DNA of 64,000 bases, taken from positions 3,038,001-3,102,000 of the forward strand of contig OY782680.1 of assembly GCA_963678085.1 (NCBI GenBank), in the 5' to 3' direction. Within the stretch, counting starts at the first letter, position 1, and each line of letters begins with the position of its first letter. The notes under the pieces were generated by a model that was given only the letters and a program-made list of their open reading frames with translations, was not told the DNA's origin and did not search any database. The stretch comes from Aliishimia sp963678085 (GTDB taxonomy: Bacteria; Pseudomonadota; Alphaproteobacteria; Rhodobacterales; Rhodobacteraceae). The translations under genes and the position numbers were made by a program. Below, in pieces: positions 42,218 to 52,031 of the stretch.

Positions 42218-42644
42218 GCAGGCAGCACAAAACGCCCCGCATGGAGCCATTCCACCGGAGTTGCACATCAATATAAGGGAAAAGTGAGTTCGGACAGGGA
42301 ACGGGCCCGCCAGACATCGATGATCACCGCGTGTCAATAGCGGAGAAACAGCGTTTGCTCATCATTTCCTATCCGCGCCATCGTGACGAAAGAGAACTTA
42401 GCCAGGCTCCACATGCCCATGCTCCAGCCACATTGACAGCGCGCGTCTTAGAAGCTTCGTGCGAGGAGTTCTACGCGGGATTGGTTAAGATTGCGTGAGG
42501 GGTGCGTGCGGTGGCACCTGGAAACCCAGTCCAGCAAAGTGGGGGTTTTGCACCCCCACACCCCCGCAAGGTATTTTTAGCCAAATGAAGGGGTGCGGGT
42601 GAGGGATTTGCGGGTATCGTTTTGCAAAAGCCCCCAAGCAGACC
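42218..42644. other. Intergenic region with a hairpin repeat, no gene
   Basis: The only recognisable part of these 427 bp is repeat copy B (42539-42593). The rest shows no supported ORF. Confidence 0.4.
42539..42593 (+). repeat. Hairpin-plus-tail dispersed repeat, copy B
   Basis: Same organisation as copy A: GTGGGGG/CCCCCAC stem, CCCCCGCAAG, then GGTATTTTTAGCCAAATGAA. It sits between the convergent tag and nitrilase genes, a place suited to a terminator. Confidence 0.75.
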
Positions 42645-43634
42645 TCACTCCTTAAATGCAACCTGGCTCTGGCGCTGTCTTGATACCTCTAGGCGCAGCA
42701 CGTCGGGCCTTGAATAATGGCCGGCCTGATCGAGATTTTGCCGCTCGCCGCGCACAAAGCCCGCATCGATCTGAGCAACGATCAAGGCTTCTTCATCCAA
42801 CACCGGCTCAATCATAAAGCTGCCATCAGGGGCAACGATGGTTGAGCCGCCATTGGCGATGATATTGGCCCCATCCGCCAAGATCATATCCAGATCGGGG
42901 GTGTCTGGCGGGAAATCCTCAGCCCGCATCAAGCCCGAACAGGCGATCACATAGCTGCGGCTTTCCTTGGCGATGAAGGCGGGCAGATCACATGTATTGT
43001 GCAAGCCCCCAGGCCAAACCGAGACATGCAGGCTCTCACCCTGGGCATAAAGCGCCGCGCGCGCCAGAGGCAGCCAGTTTTCGTAGCAATTGAGGCCCCC
43101 CACGCGAAAAGGGCCAAGGTCATGAACACGCAAGCCATGCCCATCCCCTTGAGCCCAAGCGAGGCGTTCTTCATAAGTGGGGTGCAGTTTGCGGTGAATT
43201 GACTGAATGATCCCCTGGCTGTCGATATAGACCAGCGTGCAATAAAGGCTGTGCCCCCCGCGATCCGGCGCGCGCTCCATAATGCCTAGGTAAACAGCGA
43301 TTTGGTGCTTTGCTGCGGCGGCTGTGATCACATCGAGATCCCCACGCTCGATCATCACGCCTTGATCGAGATAGCGCGCATAGTGCTTCTTTTGACGCGC
43401 ATCATTGAAGCGCGCGCCATCCGTGCGCTCGATCCAAAACGGGTATCCGGGCACCAGCGCTTCGCCAAATGTGACCAGCTCGCAATTTTGCGCGCTCGCC
43501 TGTTCGATCGCCGCCTCAACCTTTGCCAGCGTGGCGGCGCGATCAAGCCAGACCGGCGCGATTTGCGCGACGCCAACGGTTAAAAGGTCTTCAGCGCGTG
43601 CCTCAGATCTTGGGGATGTGTGTAGGATTTTCAT
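42645..43634 (-). CDS. Carbon-nitrogen hydrolase, nitrilase-type
   Basis: A 329-residue protein with the E-K-C triad: Glu in CELVTFGEALVPGYPFWI, Lys in IHRKLHPTYEERLAW and Cys in VGGLNCYENWLPLARAALYA. The close match to YP-FW and CYENW-P patterns points to true nitrilases or cyanide hydratases rather than amidases. It converts a nitrile to an acid. ATGA-coupled to the downstream VOC gene; both are divergent from a LysR regulator. Confidence 0.9.
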   Translation of the reverse strand: MKILHTSPRSEARAEDLLTVGVAQIAPVWLDRAATLAKVEAAIEQASAQNCELVTFGEALVPGYPFWIERTDGARFNDARQKKHYARYLDQGVMIERGDLDVITAAAAKHQIAVYLGIMERAPDRGGHSLYCTLVYIDSQGIIQSIHRKLHPTYEERLAWAQGDGHGLRVHDLGPFRVGGLNCYENWLPLARAALYAQGESLHVSVWPGGLHNTCDLPAFIAKESRSYVIACSGLMRAEDFPPDTPDLDMILADGANIIANGGSTIVAPDGSFMIEPVLDEEALIVAQIDAGFVRGERQNLDQAGHYSRPDVLRLEVSRQRQSQVAFKE

Positions 43635-44065
43635 AGGCTTTCTCCGGTTGCAAATAGGGCTGCGCGTTTCGCGAAGCCTTTAAATTCAAGCGCATTACCC
43701 GAGGGGTCGCGTACGAACAGTGTCATCTGCTCACCGGCCTCTCCACGCATGCGGGTTTTGGGGCGCAAGATCCAATCGGTTTTGGGATCCGCGCTCAGCT
43801 TTTCGGCGAGGGCTTCAAAGGCGGGGAGATCTAGGACCACGCCGAAATGGGGAACGGGAACGCTGTCCCCCGCAACAGCGCCTGAATTTGGTTTTGGCAG
43901 CGTTTGTGAGGCGGCTAAATGGGCGGAGATTTGATGGCCGAAGAGATCGAAGTCGAACCAGCACCCAGGGCTCTCACGCCCCGCAGCGCAGCCAAGCGTG
44001 CCCAGATAGAACGCCTTAGCAGCTCCAAGATCTGTGACCGGAAAAGCCAGGTGAAACGGGTACAT
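43631..44065 (-). CDS. VOC-family (glyoxalase/dioxygenase fold) protein
   Basis: A 144-residue protein; the start MYPFHLAFPVTDLGAAKAFY at 44065 was chosen over longer frames because the fold begins here. Features include FYLGTLGCAAGRESPGCWFD, HFGVVLDLPAFEALAEKL and FVRDPSGNALEFKGF, typical of the vicinal-oxygen-chelate family with a metal Glu in LEFK. Resembles glyoxalase/bleomycin-resistance proteins; the substrate is unknown. It precedes the nitrilase gene in the same transcript. Confidence 0.88.
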   Translation of the reverse strand: MYPFHLAFPVTDLGAAKAFYLGTLGCAAGRESPGCWFDFDLFGHQISAHLAASQTLPKPNSGAVAGDSVPVPHFGVVLDLPAFEALAEKLSADPKTDWILRPKTRMRGEAGEQMTLFVRDPSGNALEFKGFAKRAALFATGESL

Positions 44066-44156
44066 GCGGCGGCTCCCTATCAGGTTTGATGTTGCAGGCC
44101 ATCCAATTGCATGCGTAATGCGAGGATAAAACCTAAAATGCACATGAGGAAAACGC

Positions 44157-45047
44157 ATGCAAAGTGATCCGCGCACTCTGGCCATCTTTAGCGCCCTGCC
44201 CGTTCTTGAGGCCGCTGTGCGCCATGGCTCCTTTACCAAGGCTGCGCGCGAGTTCGGGATTTCACAAAGCGCCCTCTCGCGCCGCATTCAGGGCCTTGAA
44301 CAAGATCTGGGCATTACGCTCTTTGCGCGCAGGGGGCGTTCGATTTCACTCACCCATGATGGGGCGCGGCTGGCAGATGCGGCGCGCGCAGCGCTTGATT
44401 TGCTCGAAGCGGCGCGCGATCAGGCCGACATTGCCCTGGCAGGCACATTGACAATCGGGGTGTTGCCGTCCTTGGGAACCTGCTGGCTAACACCGAAGCT
44501 GGCAGAGTTTCGCGCCGCCTATCCAGATATTTACCTGCGCCTAGAGACTATCGACGCGGATTTTCGCGAAGGGCATAAAGACCCGGTAACCTGGGATCCC
44601 TCGGTTTTAGATGTGGTGATCACGCGCGGACATGGCGGCTGGCCTACGCTTGTCGCAACCAAGCTTTTTGACGAACAGATGATTGCTGCGTCTGCGCAAG
44701 CTCCCCGCGAGAACCGGCGGCTGGGTCATTCGAGCAGAACAGGCGCGTGGCAGGCCTATCTTGAAAAAGCCGGTGATGTGGTGAAGATGGACCGGCCAGG
44801 GCTGGTGTTTGAACATCATTACATGGTGCTAGAAGCCGCGCGCACAGGTGCTGGTATCGGGCTATTGCCCTTGGAGATTGCGGCACATGATCTGGAAAAC
44901 GGCACCCTGATAGAATGCGGGCCAGCAGTGCCAACGGGCGCGGCCTATTATGCGCTCACGACGCACCGAAATGCGGAGCGCGCGGCGCCAGCGGCGTTCG
45001 TGGACTGGCTATGCACGCATAGTTTGAGGCAAGGCAGCTTAGAGTAG
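44157..45047 (+). CDS. LysR-family transcriptional regulator
   Basis: A 296-residue LysR protein: the HTH AAVRHGSFTKAAREFGISQS then ALSRRIQGLEQDLGITLFAR at the N-terminus, and a periplasmic-binding-protein-like effector domain (TIGVLPSLGTCWLTPKLAEF). Its gene is divergent from the VOC-nitrilase pair, with 91 bp between the starts, so it probably controls them. Resembles the GcvA subgroup. Confidence 0.92.
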   Translation: MQSDPRTLAIFSALPVLEAAVRHGSFTKAAREFGISQSALSRRIQGLEQDLGITLFARRGRSISLTHDGARLADAARAALDLLEAARDQADIALAGTLTIGVLPSLGTCWLTPKLAEFRAAYPDIYLRLETIDADFREGHKDPVTWDPSVLDVVITRGHGGWPTLVATKLFDEQMIAASAQAPRENRRLGHSSRTGAWQAYLEKAGDVVKMDRPGLVFEHHYMVLEAARTGAGIGLLPLEIAAHDLENGTLIECGPAVPTGAAYYALTTHRNAERAAPAAFVDWLCTHSLRQGSLE

Positions 45048-45179
45048 AAAACGATCAAATTGAGCCAATCTTCGCTGCCTCTCGCTTCGCTCGAACGCGA
45101 ATACCGGCACGGCTTGATGCAACTTGATCTGTTTTCACTCTAGTCTAAACGTCTTGCCGCCTCCTCGCAAAAGGGGGCG

Positions 45180-45965
45180 TTATTTGCCCTTCCACACAGG
45201 ATCGCGTTTTTCGGCAAAGGCGCGCGCTCCTTCTAGTTGGTCTTCGGAGCGATAGAGCACCTCAACCGTTTCGAACTGTGATTTGGTGATCTTGTTCATC
45301 GCGTCTTGGAACTTCATATCTTCTGCCTCGCGCACGACCTCTTTGATTGCTGCGTAAACCAGCGGGGGGCCAGAGGCGAGAAGATCCGCCAGTTTGCGCG
45401 CCTGCTCCATCAAATCACCGGCAGGGTGAATGTGATTGATCAGCCCCCAACGCGCCGCTTCCTGCGCATCAACCCAGCGCCCGGTCAGCAGCATTTCCAT
45501 GGCGATATGATAGGGAATGCGCTTGGGCAATTTGCACGAGGCCGCATCGGCCACGGTGCCAGAACGGATTTCCGGCAAAGCAAATGTGGCATGTTCCGCC
45601 GCCAGGATCATATCGCAAGACAGAGCCAGCTCTAGCCCGCCGCCACAGCAAATCCCATTTACCGCGGCAATCACCGGCTTGTTCAGCCCGCGCAGCTCTT
45701 GCAAACCGCCAAACCCGCCAACCCCGTAATCGCCATCCACCGCATCGCCATCGGCCGCCGCCTTTAGATCCCAGCCAGGGCAGAAAAATTTCTCGCCCGC
45801 CGCTGTCATGATCGCAACGCGCAGCTCTGGGTCATCGCGAAACTCGGTAAAGACCTCGCCCATGATGCGGCTTGTGGCCAGATCAATCGCATTGGCTTTG
45901 GGGCGGTCCAAAGTGACTTCCAGCACATGGCCACGGCGCTCGGTTTTTATAGGGCTCTCGCTCAT
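45180..45965 (-). CDS. Enoyl-CoA hydratase family, CaiD-like carnitinyl-CoA dehydratase
   Basis: A 261-residue crotonase-fold protein: the oxyanion-hole segments EKFFCPGWDLKAA and NGICCGGGLELALSCDMILA, and LPEIRSGTVADAASCKLPKR. It resembles CaiD (carnitinyl-CoA dehydratase) in the G-W-D-L-K-A and the acidic loop at residues about 70-85. It starts inside the CoA ligase stop (ATGA), in a cluster with an acyl-CoA dehydrogenase. Substrate likely a carnitine or related CoA ester, by inference. Confidence 0.87.
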   Translation of the reverse strand: MSESPIKTERRGHVLEVTLDRPKANAIDLATSRIMGEVFTEFRDDPELRVAIMTAAGEKFFCPGWDLKAAADGDAVDGDYGVGGFGGLQELRGLNKPVIAAVNGICCGGGLELALSCDMILAAEHATFALPEIRSGTVADAASCKLPKRIPYHIAMEMLLTGRWVDAQEAARWGLINHIHPAGDLMEQARKLADLLASGPPLVYAAIKEVVREAEDMKFQDAMNKITKSQFETVEVLYRSEDQLEGARAFAEKRDPVWKGK

Positions 45966-47989
45966 TTCGTCTCTCCAATCTTGATCAAAGCATCAGCGGC
46001 CACCGCGCGGGTGGGGCCACAAAGCAGCGGGTTAATCTCCACCTCATCAGGCAGGGCCGCTGTCACATAGGCTTGCACGGATTGCACCGCCGCCACAATG
46101 GCGTCCAAATCCGCCGCCGGTTTGCCGCGATAGCCCGCAAGCAGCTTGTGCAGTTTCAAACCCGTGAGCGCGGCGCGAATATCCTCCTCAGAGGCAGGCA
46201 CAAGCAGCGAGGCACTATCTTCCAACAGCTCAGTCAGAACGCCCCCCGCAGCCAATGTCAGCACATAGCCATGGGCCGGATCACAGGTCACCCCAACAAG
46301 CAGCTCGGCCACCGTGTCAAGGATCATTTCCTCCACATAAAACTGGCCCGTGGGCATCGCCTCCCCCGCCTCTTGCACAGCCTGCGGCGTTGTCAGGTTC
46401 AGCGCCACCGCGCCTGCCTCGGTTTTATGGGCAATGCCGCTGCCCTTTAGCGCAACCGATGTCTGCATATCTTGCGCCAAACGCGCCGCCTCAGACACGC
46501 TGGTGGCAAACCCGCCCTTGGGGATGCAGACACCAAATTCAGCCAAAGCCGCTTTGCTCTCAGCCTCGCTCAAAATAACAGCATCACTGCTTGCGCGCGG
46601 CAATAGAACCGGTGCGGCTTGGGGCGCAGCAAGGCTTGCCGCAACCCCAATCGCCTCCATCGCTGCAGGGATGCCGCAAAGGGGCAGAATACCCATCTCA
46701 ATCAACTCAAATGCCGTCTCTTCAGGCAAGGTTTCCGGCAAGGACGACAGGATCGCAATCGGTTTGCCCGATGCCTCTTGCGCCCGCTTCACCGCGCGAA
46801 TTGCGGGAAACCAAGCGGCAGGATCGCAGCGGTCAGAGCGCGGAAAATCCAGCACAACCAAGCCAAGCGCCAAATCCCCAGCCATCATCGCGGCAAACGT
46901 CGCCGCCATGGCCTCCTCATCGCCCCATATATAGGTGTGATAATCCAGCGGATTGGCCAAAGCCACTTTGGGCCCAAGCGCCGCGCGCAGCCCGGCGGTT
47001 TGCGCATCATTCAGCGGCGGAAAGCTCAGCGCCGTGCCAAGCGCGCTATCAGCCATCACACTGGCCTCCCCGCCAGAGCAAGACATCGAGGCGATCTGCC
47101 TTGAGGCCAAAGGACCAACAACATGCAAGATCTTAAGCGCTTCCAGAAACCCCTCCAAACTGCGCGCCTGCCCGATCCCAAGACGGCTGAGAAAGGCACG
47201 CGCCCCCGCATCACTGCCCGCAAGCGAGGCGGTATGGGAAATCGTTGCCGCCTGCGCCTGCTCAGATCTGCCGACTTTCAGCGCAATGATGGGCACACCC
47301 TTGGCAGAGGCTTTCGCCGCAAGCGCCTCAAAGGCGCGCAAATCACCAATGCCCTCAATATGCAGCCCAATCGCGGTGACACGATCATCATCCAAAAGCC
47401 CCGCAGCAATCTCAGCCAGCCCCATCTGCGCCTGATTGCCCGCCGTGATCACATAAGAGAGCGGCAAGGCGCGCGCCTGCATGGTCAGGTTAATCGCGAT
47501 ATTGGAGGATTGCGTGATCAAAGCCACACCGCGCGCAGCGCGCATAGCGCCATGCTGATCGGGCCAAAGCGCGGCCCCGTCCAAACAATTGATCATCCCA
47601 TAACAATTGGGCCCAAGAATGGGCATATCGCCCGCCGCATCCAGCAAAGCGGTCTGCAGATCCTCCCCATCCACAAGCTCGCTTGACGCCTCCTTAAAGC
47701 CCGAGGCAAAACACACAGCCCCGCCCGCGCCAGCCTTGCTTAAAGCCGCGACGACATCCACCGTCGCCACTCGGTTCACCCCGATAAAGCTGGCATCCGG
47801 CGCGCTTGGCAGATCATTGACACTGGCATAGACCCTGCGCCCGGCCAGCTGATCACGCTTGGGATGCACGGGCCAAATCTCCCCCGTGAAACCGATCTTT
47901 TGACATTGTTCAATCACATTGGCACACCAGGTTCCGCCGCCGATAACAGCAATGGATTTCGGGCGTAGCAGACGGGCTAGATCGCGCAT
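45962..47989 (-). CDS. NDP-forming acyl-CoA synthetase (acetate-CoA ligase-like)
   Basis: About 675 residues from MRDLARLLRPKSIAVIGGGT at 47989; ATGs at 48016 and 48052 are possible, but the latter lies in a dispersed repeat. Domains: a CoA-binding Rossmann part at the N-terminus, a CoA-ligase swivel with ISHTASLAGSDAGARAFLSR (a His phosphorylated in the reaction is in this segment), and a C-terminal ATP-grasp part with VALKGSGIAHKTEAGAVALN. It makes an acyl-CoA from acid, CoA and ATP, here presumably for the carnitine-type cluster. Overlaps the downstream hydratase gene by 4 bp. Confidence 0.88.
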   Translation of the reverse strand: MRDLARLLRPKSIAVIGGGTWCANVIEQCQKIGFTGEIWPVHPKRDQLAGRRVYASVNDLPSAPDASFIGVNRVATVDVVAALSKAGAGGAVCFASGFKEASSELVDGEDLQTALLDAAGDMPILGPNCYGMINCLDGAALWPDQHGAMRAARGVALITQSSNIAINLTMQARALPLSYVITAGNQAQMGLAEIAAGLLDDDRVTAIGLHIEGIGDLRAFEALAAKASAKGVPIIALKVGRSEQAQAATISHTASLAGSDAGARAFLSRLGIGQARSLEGFLEALKILHVVGPLASRQIASMSCSGGEASVMADSALGTALSFPPLNDAQTAGLRAALGPKVALANPLDYHTYIWGDEEAMAATFAAMMAGDLALGLVVLDFPRSDRCDPAAWFPAIRAVKRAQEASGKPIAILSSLPETLPEETAFELIEMGILPLCGIPAAMEAIGVAASLAAPQAAPVLLPRASSDAVILSEAESKAALAEFGVCIPKGGFATSVSEAARLAQDMQTSVALKGSGIAHKTEAGAVALNLTTPQAVQEAGEAMPTGQFYVEEMILDTVAELLVGVTCDPAHGYVLTLAAGGVLTELLEDSASLLVPASEEDIRAALTGLKLHKLLAGYRGKPAADLDAIVAAVQSVQAYVTAALPDEVEINPLLCGPTRAVAADALIKIGETK

Positions 47990-48035
47990 AGCTGATTGAC
48001 CTTCTGAGATGACCATAGGACGGGACGCTCCGCGG

Positions 48036-48058
48036 GAGGTATTTTTAGCCAAATGAAG
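48036..48058 (+). repeat. Short dispersed repeat, copy D
   Basis: GAGGTATTTTTAGCCAAATG then AAG, the tail of the repeat family seen at 41417 and 42539, here without the hairpin. It forms the 5' region of an extended reading frame of the CoA ligase, a reason to discard that start. Confidence 0.7.
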
Positions 48059-48181
48059 TTATTATTTCTTAAGGATGATGTGTCATCACGATGGCGCGGT
48101 ACAGGCTGAGGAGCCGATGACCGCGCCAAGTGAAGCCCCCTGTTCTTATGGAGCAGGGGGTATTCTTTTGCTCGAACGGGC

Positions 48182-48231
48182 CGCCCCTTCATTTGGCTAA
48201 AAATACCTCGGGGTCTGGGGCAGAGCCCCAG
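48182..48231 (-). repeat. Hairpin-plus-tail dispersed repeat, copy C (inverted)
   Basis: On the minus strand a TGGGGC-TCT-GCCCCA hairpin, a short CCCCG spacer, GAGGTATTTTTAGCCAAATG and AAGGGGCGG follow the acyl-CoA dehydrogenase gene. The hairpin sequence differs from copies A and B but keeps its position in the unit. Confidence 0.7.
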
Positions 48232-48245
48232 CTTGGATCTCGCAA

Positions 48246-49406
48246 TCATGCGCCAAGCGGGCGTAGCAGATCGCGGCTGATGATATGGCGCTGGATCTCT
48301 GAGGTGCCATCCCAAATCCGCTCCACTCGCGCATCGCGCCAAAAGCGCTCAATGGGAAAGTCATCCATCAGCCCCATGCCGCCAAAGACTTGCAGGGTGG
48401 TATCCGTCACGCGCGCCAGCATTTCGGAGGCATGCAGCTTGGCCGAGGCGATTTCGCGATTGGCGGGCAGCCCTTCGTCCAGGCGCCAGGCGGCGGCCAG
48501 GGTGAGCCAGTCGGAGGCGTCAATCTCGGTGATCATATCCGCGATTTGAAAGCTGACCCCTTGGAATTTACCGATTTGTTGGCCGAATTGTTTGCGCTCA
48601 GCCGCATAATTCAGCGCATAGTCAAAGCAGCGCCGCGCGCGTCCCACGCAGAAGGCGGCGACGGTTAGGCGGGTGGCGTAGAGCCATTCATTCATCACCG
48701 CAAAGCCGCCATCGACCTCGCCCAGCACCTGCGCGTCCGATAAGCGACACTCATCGAAGGTGAGAATGCAGTTCTTGTAGCCTTTGTGGCTGACCGAGTT
48801 ATACCCGTCCCGCACCTCAAATCCGGGCGTGCCACGATCCACCAGGAAGGTTGTGATGCGCTTTTTGGGGCCCTTTGGCGTATCGTCCTCGCCGGTGGCG
48901 ATGAAGACGATGAAAAAATCCGCATGCTCAGCGCCAGAGATAAAGTGCTTGGAGCCATTCACCACCCAATCCCCGCCATCGCGCGTGGCCTGACATTTCA
49001 TGCCGCGCACATCGGAGCCTGCATCCGGTTCGGTCATGGCCAGCGCATCCATGCGCTCGCCGCGCACGGCTGGCAGCAGGTAGCGTTCGCGTTGCTCAGG
49101 ATTGCAGGCCATGAGGATATTTTGCGGGCGGCCAAAGAAATGCGTCAGCGCCATCGAGCCGCGCCCCAGCTCGCGTTCTACCAGGGTGAAATCAAGATGG
49201 CTGAGCCCCGCGCCGCCCACCTCTTGCGGGAAGTTGCAGGCATAAAAGCCCAGATCAATGCATTTCTGTTTGATCTCCAAGCCTAGCTCTAGGGGCACAT
49301 GGCCGCTGCGTTCGACCTCGGCCTCATGGGGGTAAATCTCGTTTTCCACAAAGGCGCGCACCGTGGAGACGATCATCTCCTGTTCTTCGCTCAAACCAAA
49401 TTGCAT
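48246..49406 (-). CDS. Acyl-CoA dehydrogenase (CaiA-like)
   Basis: A 386-residue flavoprotein; the start MQFGLSEEQEMIVSTVRAFV at 49406 follows GGGAGG. Typical motifs: LAMTEPDAGSDVRGMKCQAT, the FAD-binding WVVNGSKHFISGAEHADFFI, and the C-terminal QVFGGMGLMDDFPIERFWRD with RVERIWDGTSEIQRHIISRD. It oxidises an acyl-CoA in beta-oxidation; the neighbouring CaiD-like gene suggests a carnitine-derived substrate. Separated by 256 bp from the CoA ligase gene. Confidence 0.9.
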   Translation of the reverse strand: MQFGLSEEQEMIVSTVRAFVENEIYPHEAEVERSGHVPLELGLEIKQKCIDLGFYACNFPQEVGGAGLSHLDFTLVERELGRGSMALTHFFGRPQNILMACNPEQRERYLLPAVRGERMDALAMTEPDAGSDVRGMKCQATRDGGDWVVNGSKHFISGAEHADFFIVFIATGEDDTPKGPKKRITTFLVDRGTPGFEVRDGYNSVSHKGYKNCILTFDECRLSDAQVLGEVDGGFAVMNEWLYATRLTVAAFCVGRARRCFDYALNYAAERKQFGQQIGKFQGVSFQIADMITEIDASDWLTLAAAWRLDEGLPANREIASAKLHASEMLARVTDTTLQVFGGMGLMDDFPIERFWRDARVERIWDGTSEIQRHIISRDLLRPLGA

Positions 49407-49616
49407 CTCACTGCCTCCCTCAATGCTTTTGACCAGATGCGTGAGAATCGCAGCGCCCCGCTTGACGAAAACCGCAGCCTCATGTCGCATTTGCGGCAAG
49501 TTTTGCTTTGGGCGAAGATCCGCAGCTTTTTGTGGATAAGTTTGTCGCGGCTCTTGTTAGAATTATTCTAATACTACATTCTCAAGCTGGGAAATAATCC
49601 AACATCGGAGACAGAC

Positions 49617-51845
49617 ATGGACGGGAATCCAGTGGAAGGTGCGGGCAAATGCCCTGTGATGCATGGCGGCGGTGCGCGGCCAACCGGAACTGTGGCGAAC
49701 ACCAAGTGGTGGCCTAATCAGCTGAACCTCAAGGTGCTAAGCCAGAACGCACCGCAGATCGACCCGATGGGGGGCGCGTTCAACTATGCTGAGGCGTTTA
49801 AGCAGCTCGATCTGGAGGCGGTAAAGCAAGATCTTTATGCTTTGATGACCGATAGCCAGGATTGGTGGCCGGCTGATTATGGGCATTACGGACCGTTCTT
49901 TATTCGTATGGCGTGGCACAGCGCGGGCACCTATCGCATTCATGATGGGCGCGGGGGGGCTGGCTCGGGTTCACAACGCTTTGCGCCGCTGAACTCCTGG
50001 CCCGATAACGGAAATTTGGACAAGGCGCGCCGCTTGCTCTGGCCGATCAAAGAGAAATATGGCGCGGCTCTATCTTGGGCCGATTTGATGATCCTGGCGG
50101 GCAATTGCGCGATCGAGAGCATGGGTGGCAAGACCTTTGGGTTTGCTGGCGGGCGCGCCGATATTTGGGAGCCGGAAGAGGATATTTACTGGGGGCCAGA
50201 GGCCGATTGGCTACTCACCTCCGACAATCCCAATAGCCGCTATGAGGGCGCAACGCGCGATGTGAAATCGTCCGATGCGGATGCGGCCAAGCTGGATGAT
50301 CCGCTGGGCGCGGTGATGATGGGGCTCATCTATGTGAACCCGCAAGGGCCGGATGCTGTGCCTGATCCGCTGGGCTCGGCCCATGATGTGCGGGTGACAT
50401 TCGCGCGTATGGCGATGAATGATGAAGAGACCGTAGCGCTTGTGGCCGGTGGCCACACATTTGGCAAATCCCATGGTGCAGGCCCAGAGGAGCATGTGGG
50501 GCCAGAGCCCGAGGGCGCAGAGCTGACTGCGCAGGGGCTGGGCTGGCTGTCTACTTATGAAAGCGGTAAGGGTGCGCATACCATCACCTCGGGCATCGAG
50601 GGGCCTTGGACCGCCAATCCAATTCAATGGGATAATGGCTATTTTGATCTGCTCTTTGGCTATGAGTGGGAGCTGGTGAAATCTCCTGCCGGGGCCTGGC
50701 AATGGCATCCCAAAGACCTGAAAGACGAGGATCACGCACCGCAAGTCGATGGCTCTGGGGCGAAAGTCACGCCGATGATGACCACTGCGGATATGGCGAT
50801 GCGTATGGATCCGGCCTATGAGAAAATCTCGCGTCGCTTCCATGAGAACCCGGAAGAGTTCGCAGATGCTTTCGCGCGCGCTTGGTTCAAGCTGACGCAT
50901 CGGGATATGGGGCCGCGCTCACGCTATCTGGGCGCTGAGGTGCCTGAAGAGGTGTTGATCTGGCAAGATCCCGTTCCCGCGCCATCAGGTGAAACCCTGT
51001 CGGCTGCGGATATCGCCAAGCTGAAAGAGGCGGTTTTGGCCTCTGATCTAACCGTCTCTGAACTGGTCAAAGCTGCCTGGGCTTCGGCCTCAACCTTCCG
51101 TGGTTCAGATATGCGCGGCGGGGCGAATGGCGCGCGTGTGCGCTTGGCACCGCAAAAAGACTGGGCGGCCAATGATCCGGCAGAGCTGGACCGTGTGCTT
51201 TCCACCCTCGAAGGGATCAAAGATGCCTCTGGCACCTCTGTTTCCATGGCGGATTTGATCGTTCTGGCAGGCAATGCAGCGGTCGAAAAAGCAGCAGCGG
51301 CGGCGGGCACAGCACTTGAGGTTTCCTTCACCCAAGGGCGCACGGATGCCAGCGATGAGATGACGGATGTTGAGAGCTTTGCGGTGCTTGAGCCCAAAGC
51401 CGATGCGTTCCGCAATTTCTACAGCGATGGCTATCATCTATCCGAGGGCGAGGCGCTGATCGACAAAGCCCAACTGCTTGGCCTGACCGCCCCTGAAATG
51501 ACCGTGCTGATCGGTGGTTTGCGGGTGCTGGGCGCCAATGCGGGCGGCTCTGCTCAGGGTGTGTTCACCGAGACTGTGGGCGTGCTGTCAACCGATTATT
51601 TCAAAACACTTATGGATATGAGCCTAGAGTGGTCCTTGGGCGAGACCGGTTATGAGGGCAAAACCCGCGCCAGCAGAGAGGTGAAGTGGACCGCCTCGGC
51701 GGCGGATCTGGTCTTTGGCTCAAATTCTCAGTTGCGCGCGATTGCGGAGGTCTATGCCTCCTCTGATGCATCTGCCAAATTCGCCCGTGATTTTGCCGCC
51801 GCTTGGAGCAAAGTGATGAACGCGGATCGCTTCGATATACAGTAA
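49617..51845 (+). CDS. katG: Catalase-peroxidase HPI
   Basis: A 742-residue KatG: two peroxidase-type domains, the N-terminal one with FIRMAWHSAGTYRIHDGRGG (distal Arg, Trp, His; residues about 91-107) and the haem-ligand His in VALVAGGHTFGKSHGAGPEE (near 277). The Met-Tyr-Trp adduct residues are expected in LIYVNPQGPDAVPDP and the Trp above. It breaks down H2O2 and acts as a peroxidase. Single gene with its own terminator. No OxyR gene is adjacent. Confidence 0.97.
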   Translation: MDGNPVEGAGKCPVMHGGGARPTGTVANTKWWPNQLNLKVLSQNAPQIDPMGGAFNYAEAFKQLDLEAVKQDLYALMTDSQDWWPADYGHYGPFFIRMAWHSAGTYRIHDGRGGAGSGSQRFAPLNSWPDNGNLDKARRLLWPIKEKYGAALSWADLMILAGNCAIESMGGKTFGFAGGRADIWEPEEDIYWGPEADWLLTSDNPNSRYEGATRDVKSSDADAAKLDDPLGAVMMGLIYVNPQGPDAVPDPLGSAHDVRVTFARMAMNDEETVALVAGGHTFGKSHGAGPEEHVGPEPEGAELTAQGLGWLSTYESGKGAHTITSGIEGPWTANPIQWDNGYFDLLFGYEWELVKSPAGAWQWHPKDLKDEDHAPQVDGSGAKVTPMMTTADMAMRMDPAYEKISRRFHENPEEFADAFARAWFKLTHRDMGPRSRYLGAEVPEEVLIWQDPVPAPSGETLSAADIAKLKEAVLASDLTVSELVKAAWASASTFRGSDMRGGANGARVRLAPQKDWAANDPAELDRVLSTLEGIKDASGTSVSMADLIVLAGNAAVEKAAAAAGTALEVSFTQGRTDASDEMTDVESFAVLEPKADAFRNFYSDGYHLSEGEALIDKAQLLGLTAPEMTVLIGGLRVLGANAGGSAQGVFTETVGVLSTDYFKTLMDMSLEWSLGETGYEGKTRASREVKWTASAADLVFGSNSQLRAIAEVYASSDASAKFARDFAAAWSKVMNADRFDIQ

Positions 51846-51872
51846 GCCGGTCCAAGCGAATCAAAAACACCG

Positions 51873-51909
51873 GAGGGGCGTGTGCACATGCCCCTCACGG
51901 TCATTTTTT
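51873..51909 (+). terminator. Rho-independent terminator after katG
   Basis: GAGGGGC/GCCCCTC arms around a 10-nt loop, followed after ACGGTCA by TTTTTT. It lies 28 bp after the katG stop. Confidence 0.75.
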
Positions 51910-52031
51910 ATTAACCATGTTGCCGCAAACGCACAGGTTTCTGTGGCGTGCTGCGCTTAGCCTGCAGACAATTGACGCTAGAGACCCAGCTTATATGGTG
52001 CATTTTATGAGTTAACCCTGGGGGAATCATT

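Noticed and set aside
45962..48052. Start of the CoA ligase at 48052
   Set aside because: The first codons lie in a dispersed repeat (copy D) and lack family similarity; 47989 fits the CoA-binding domain start.
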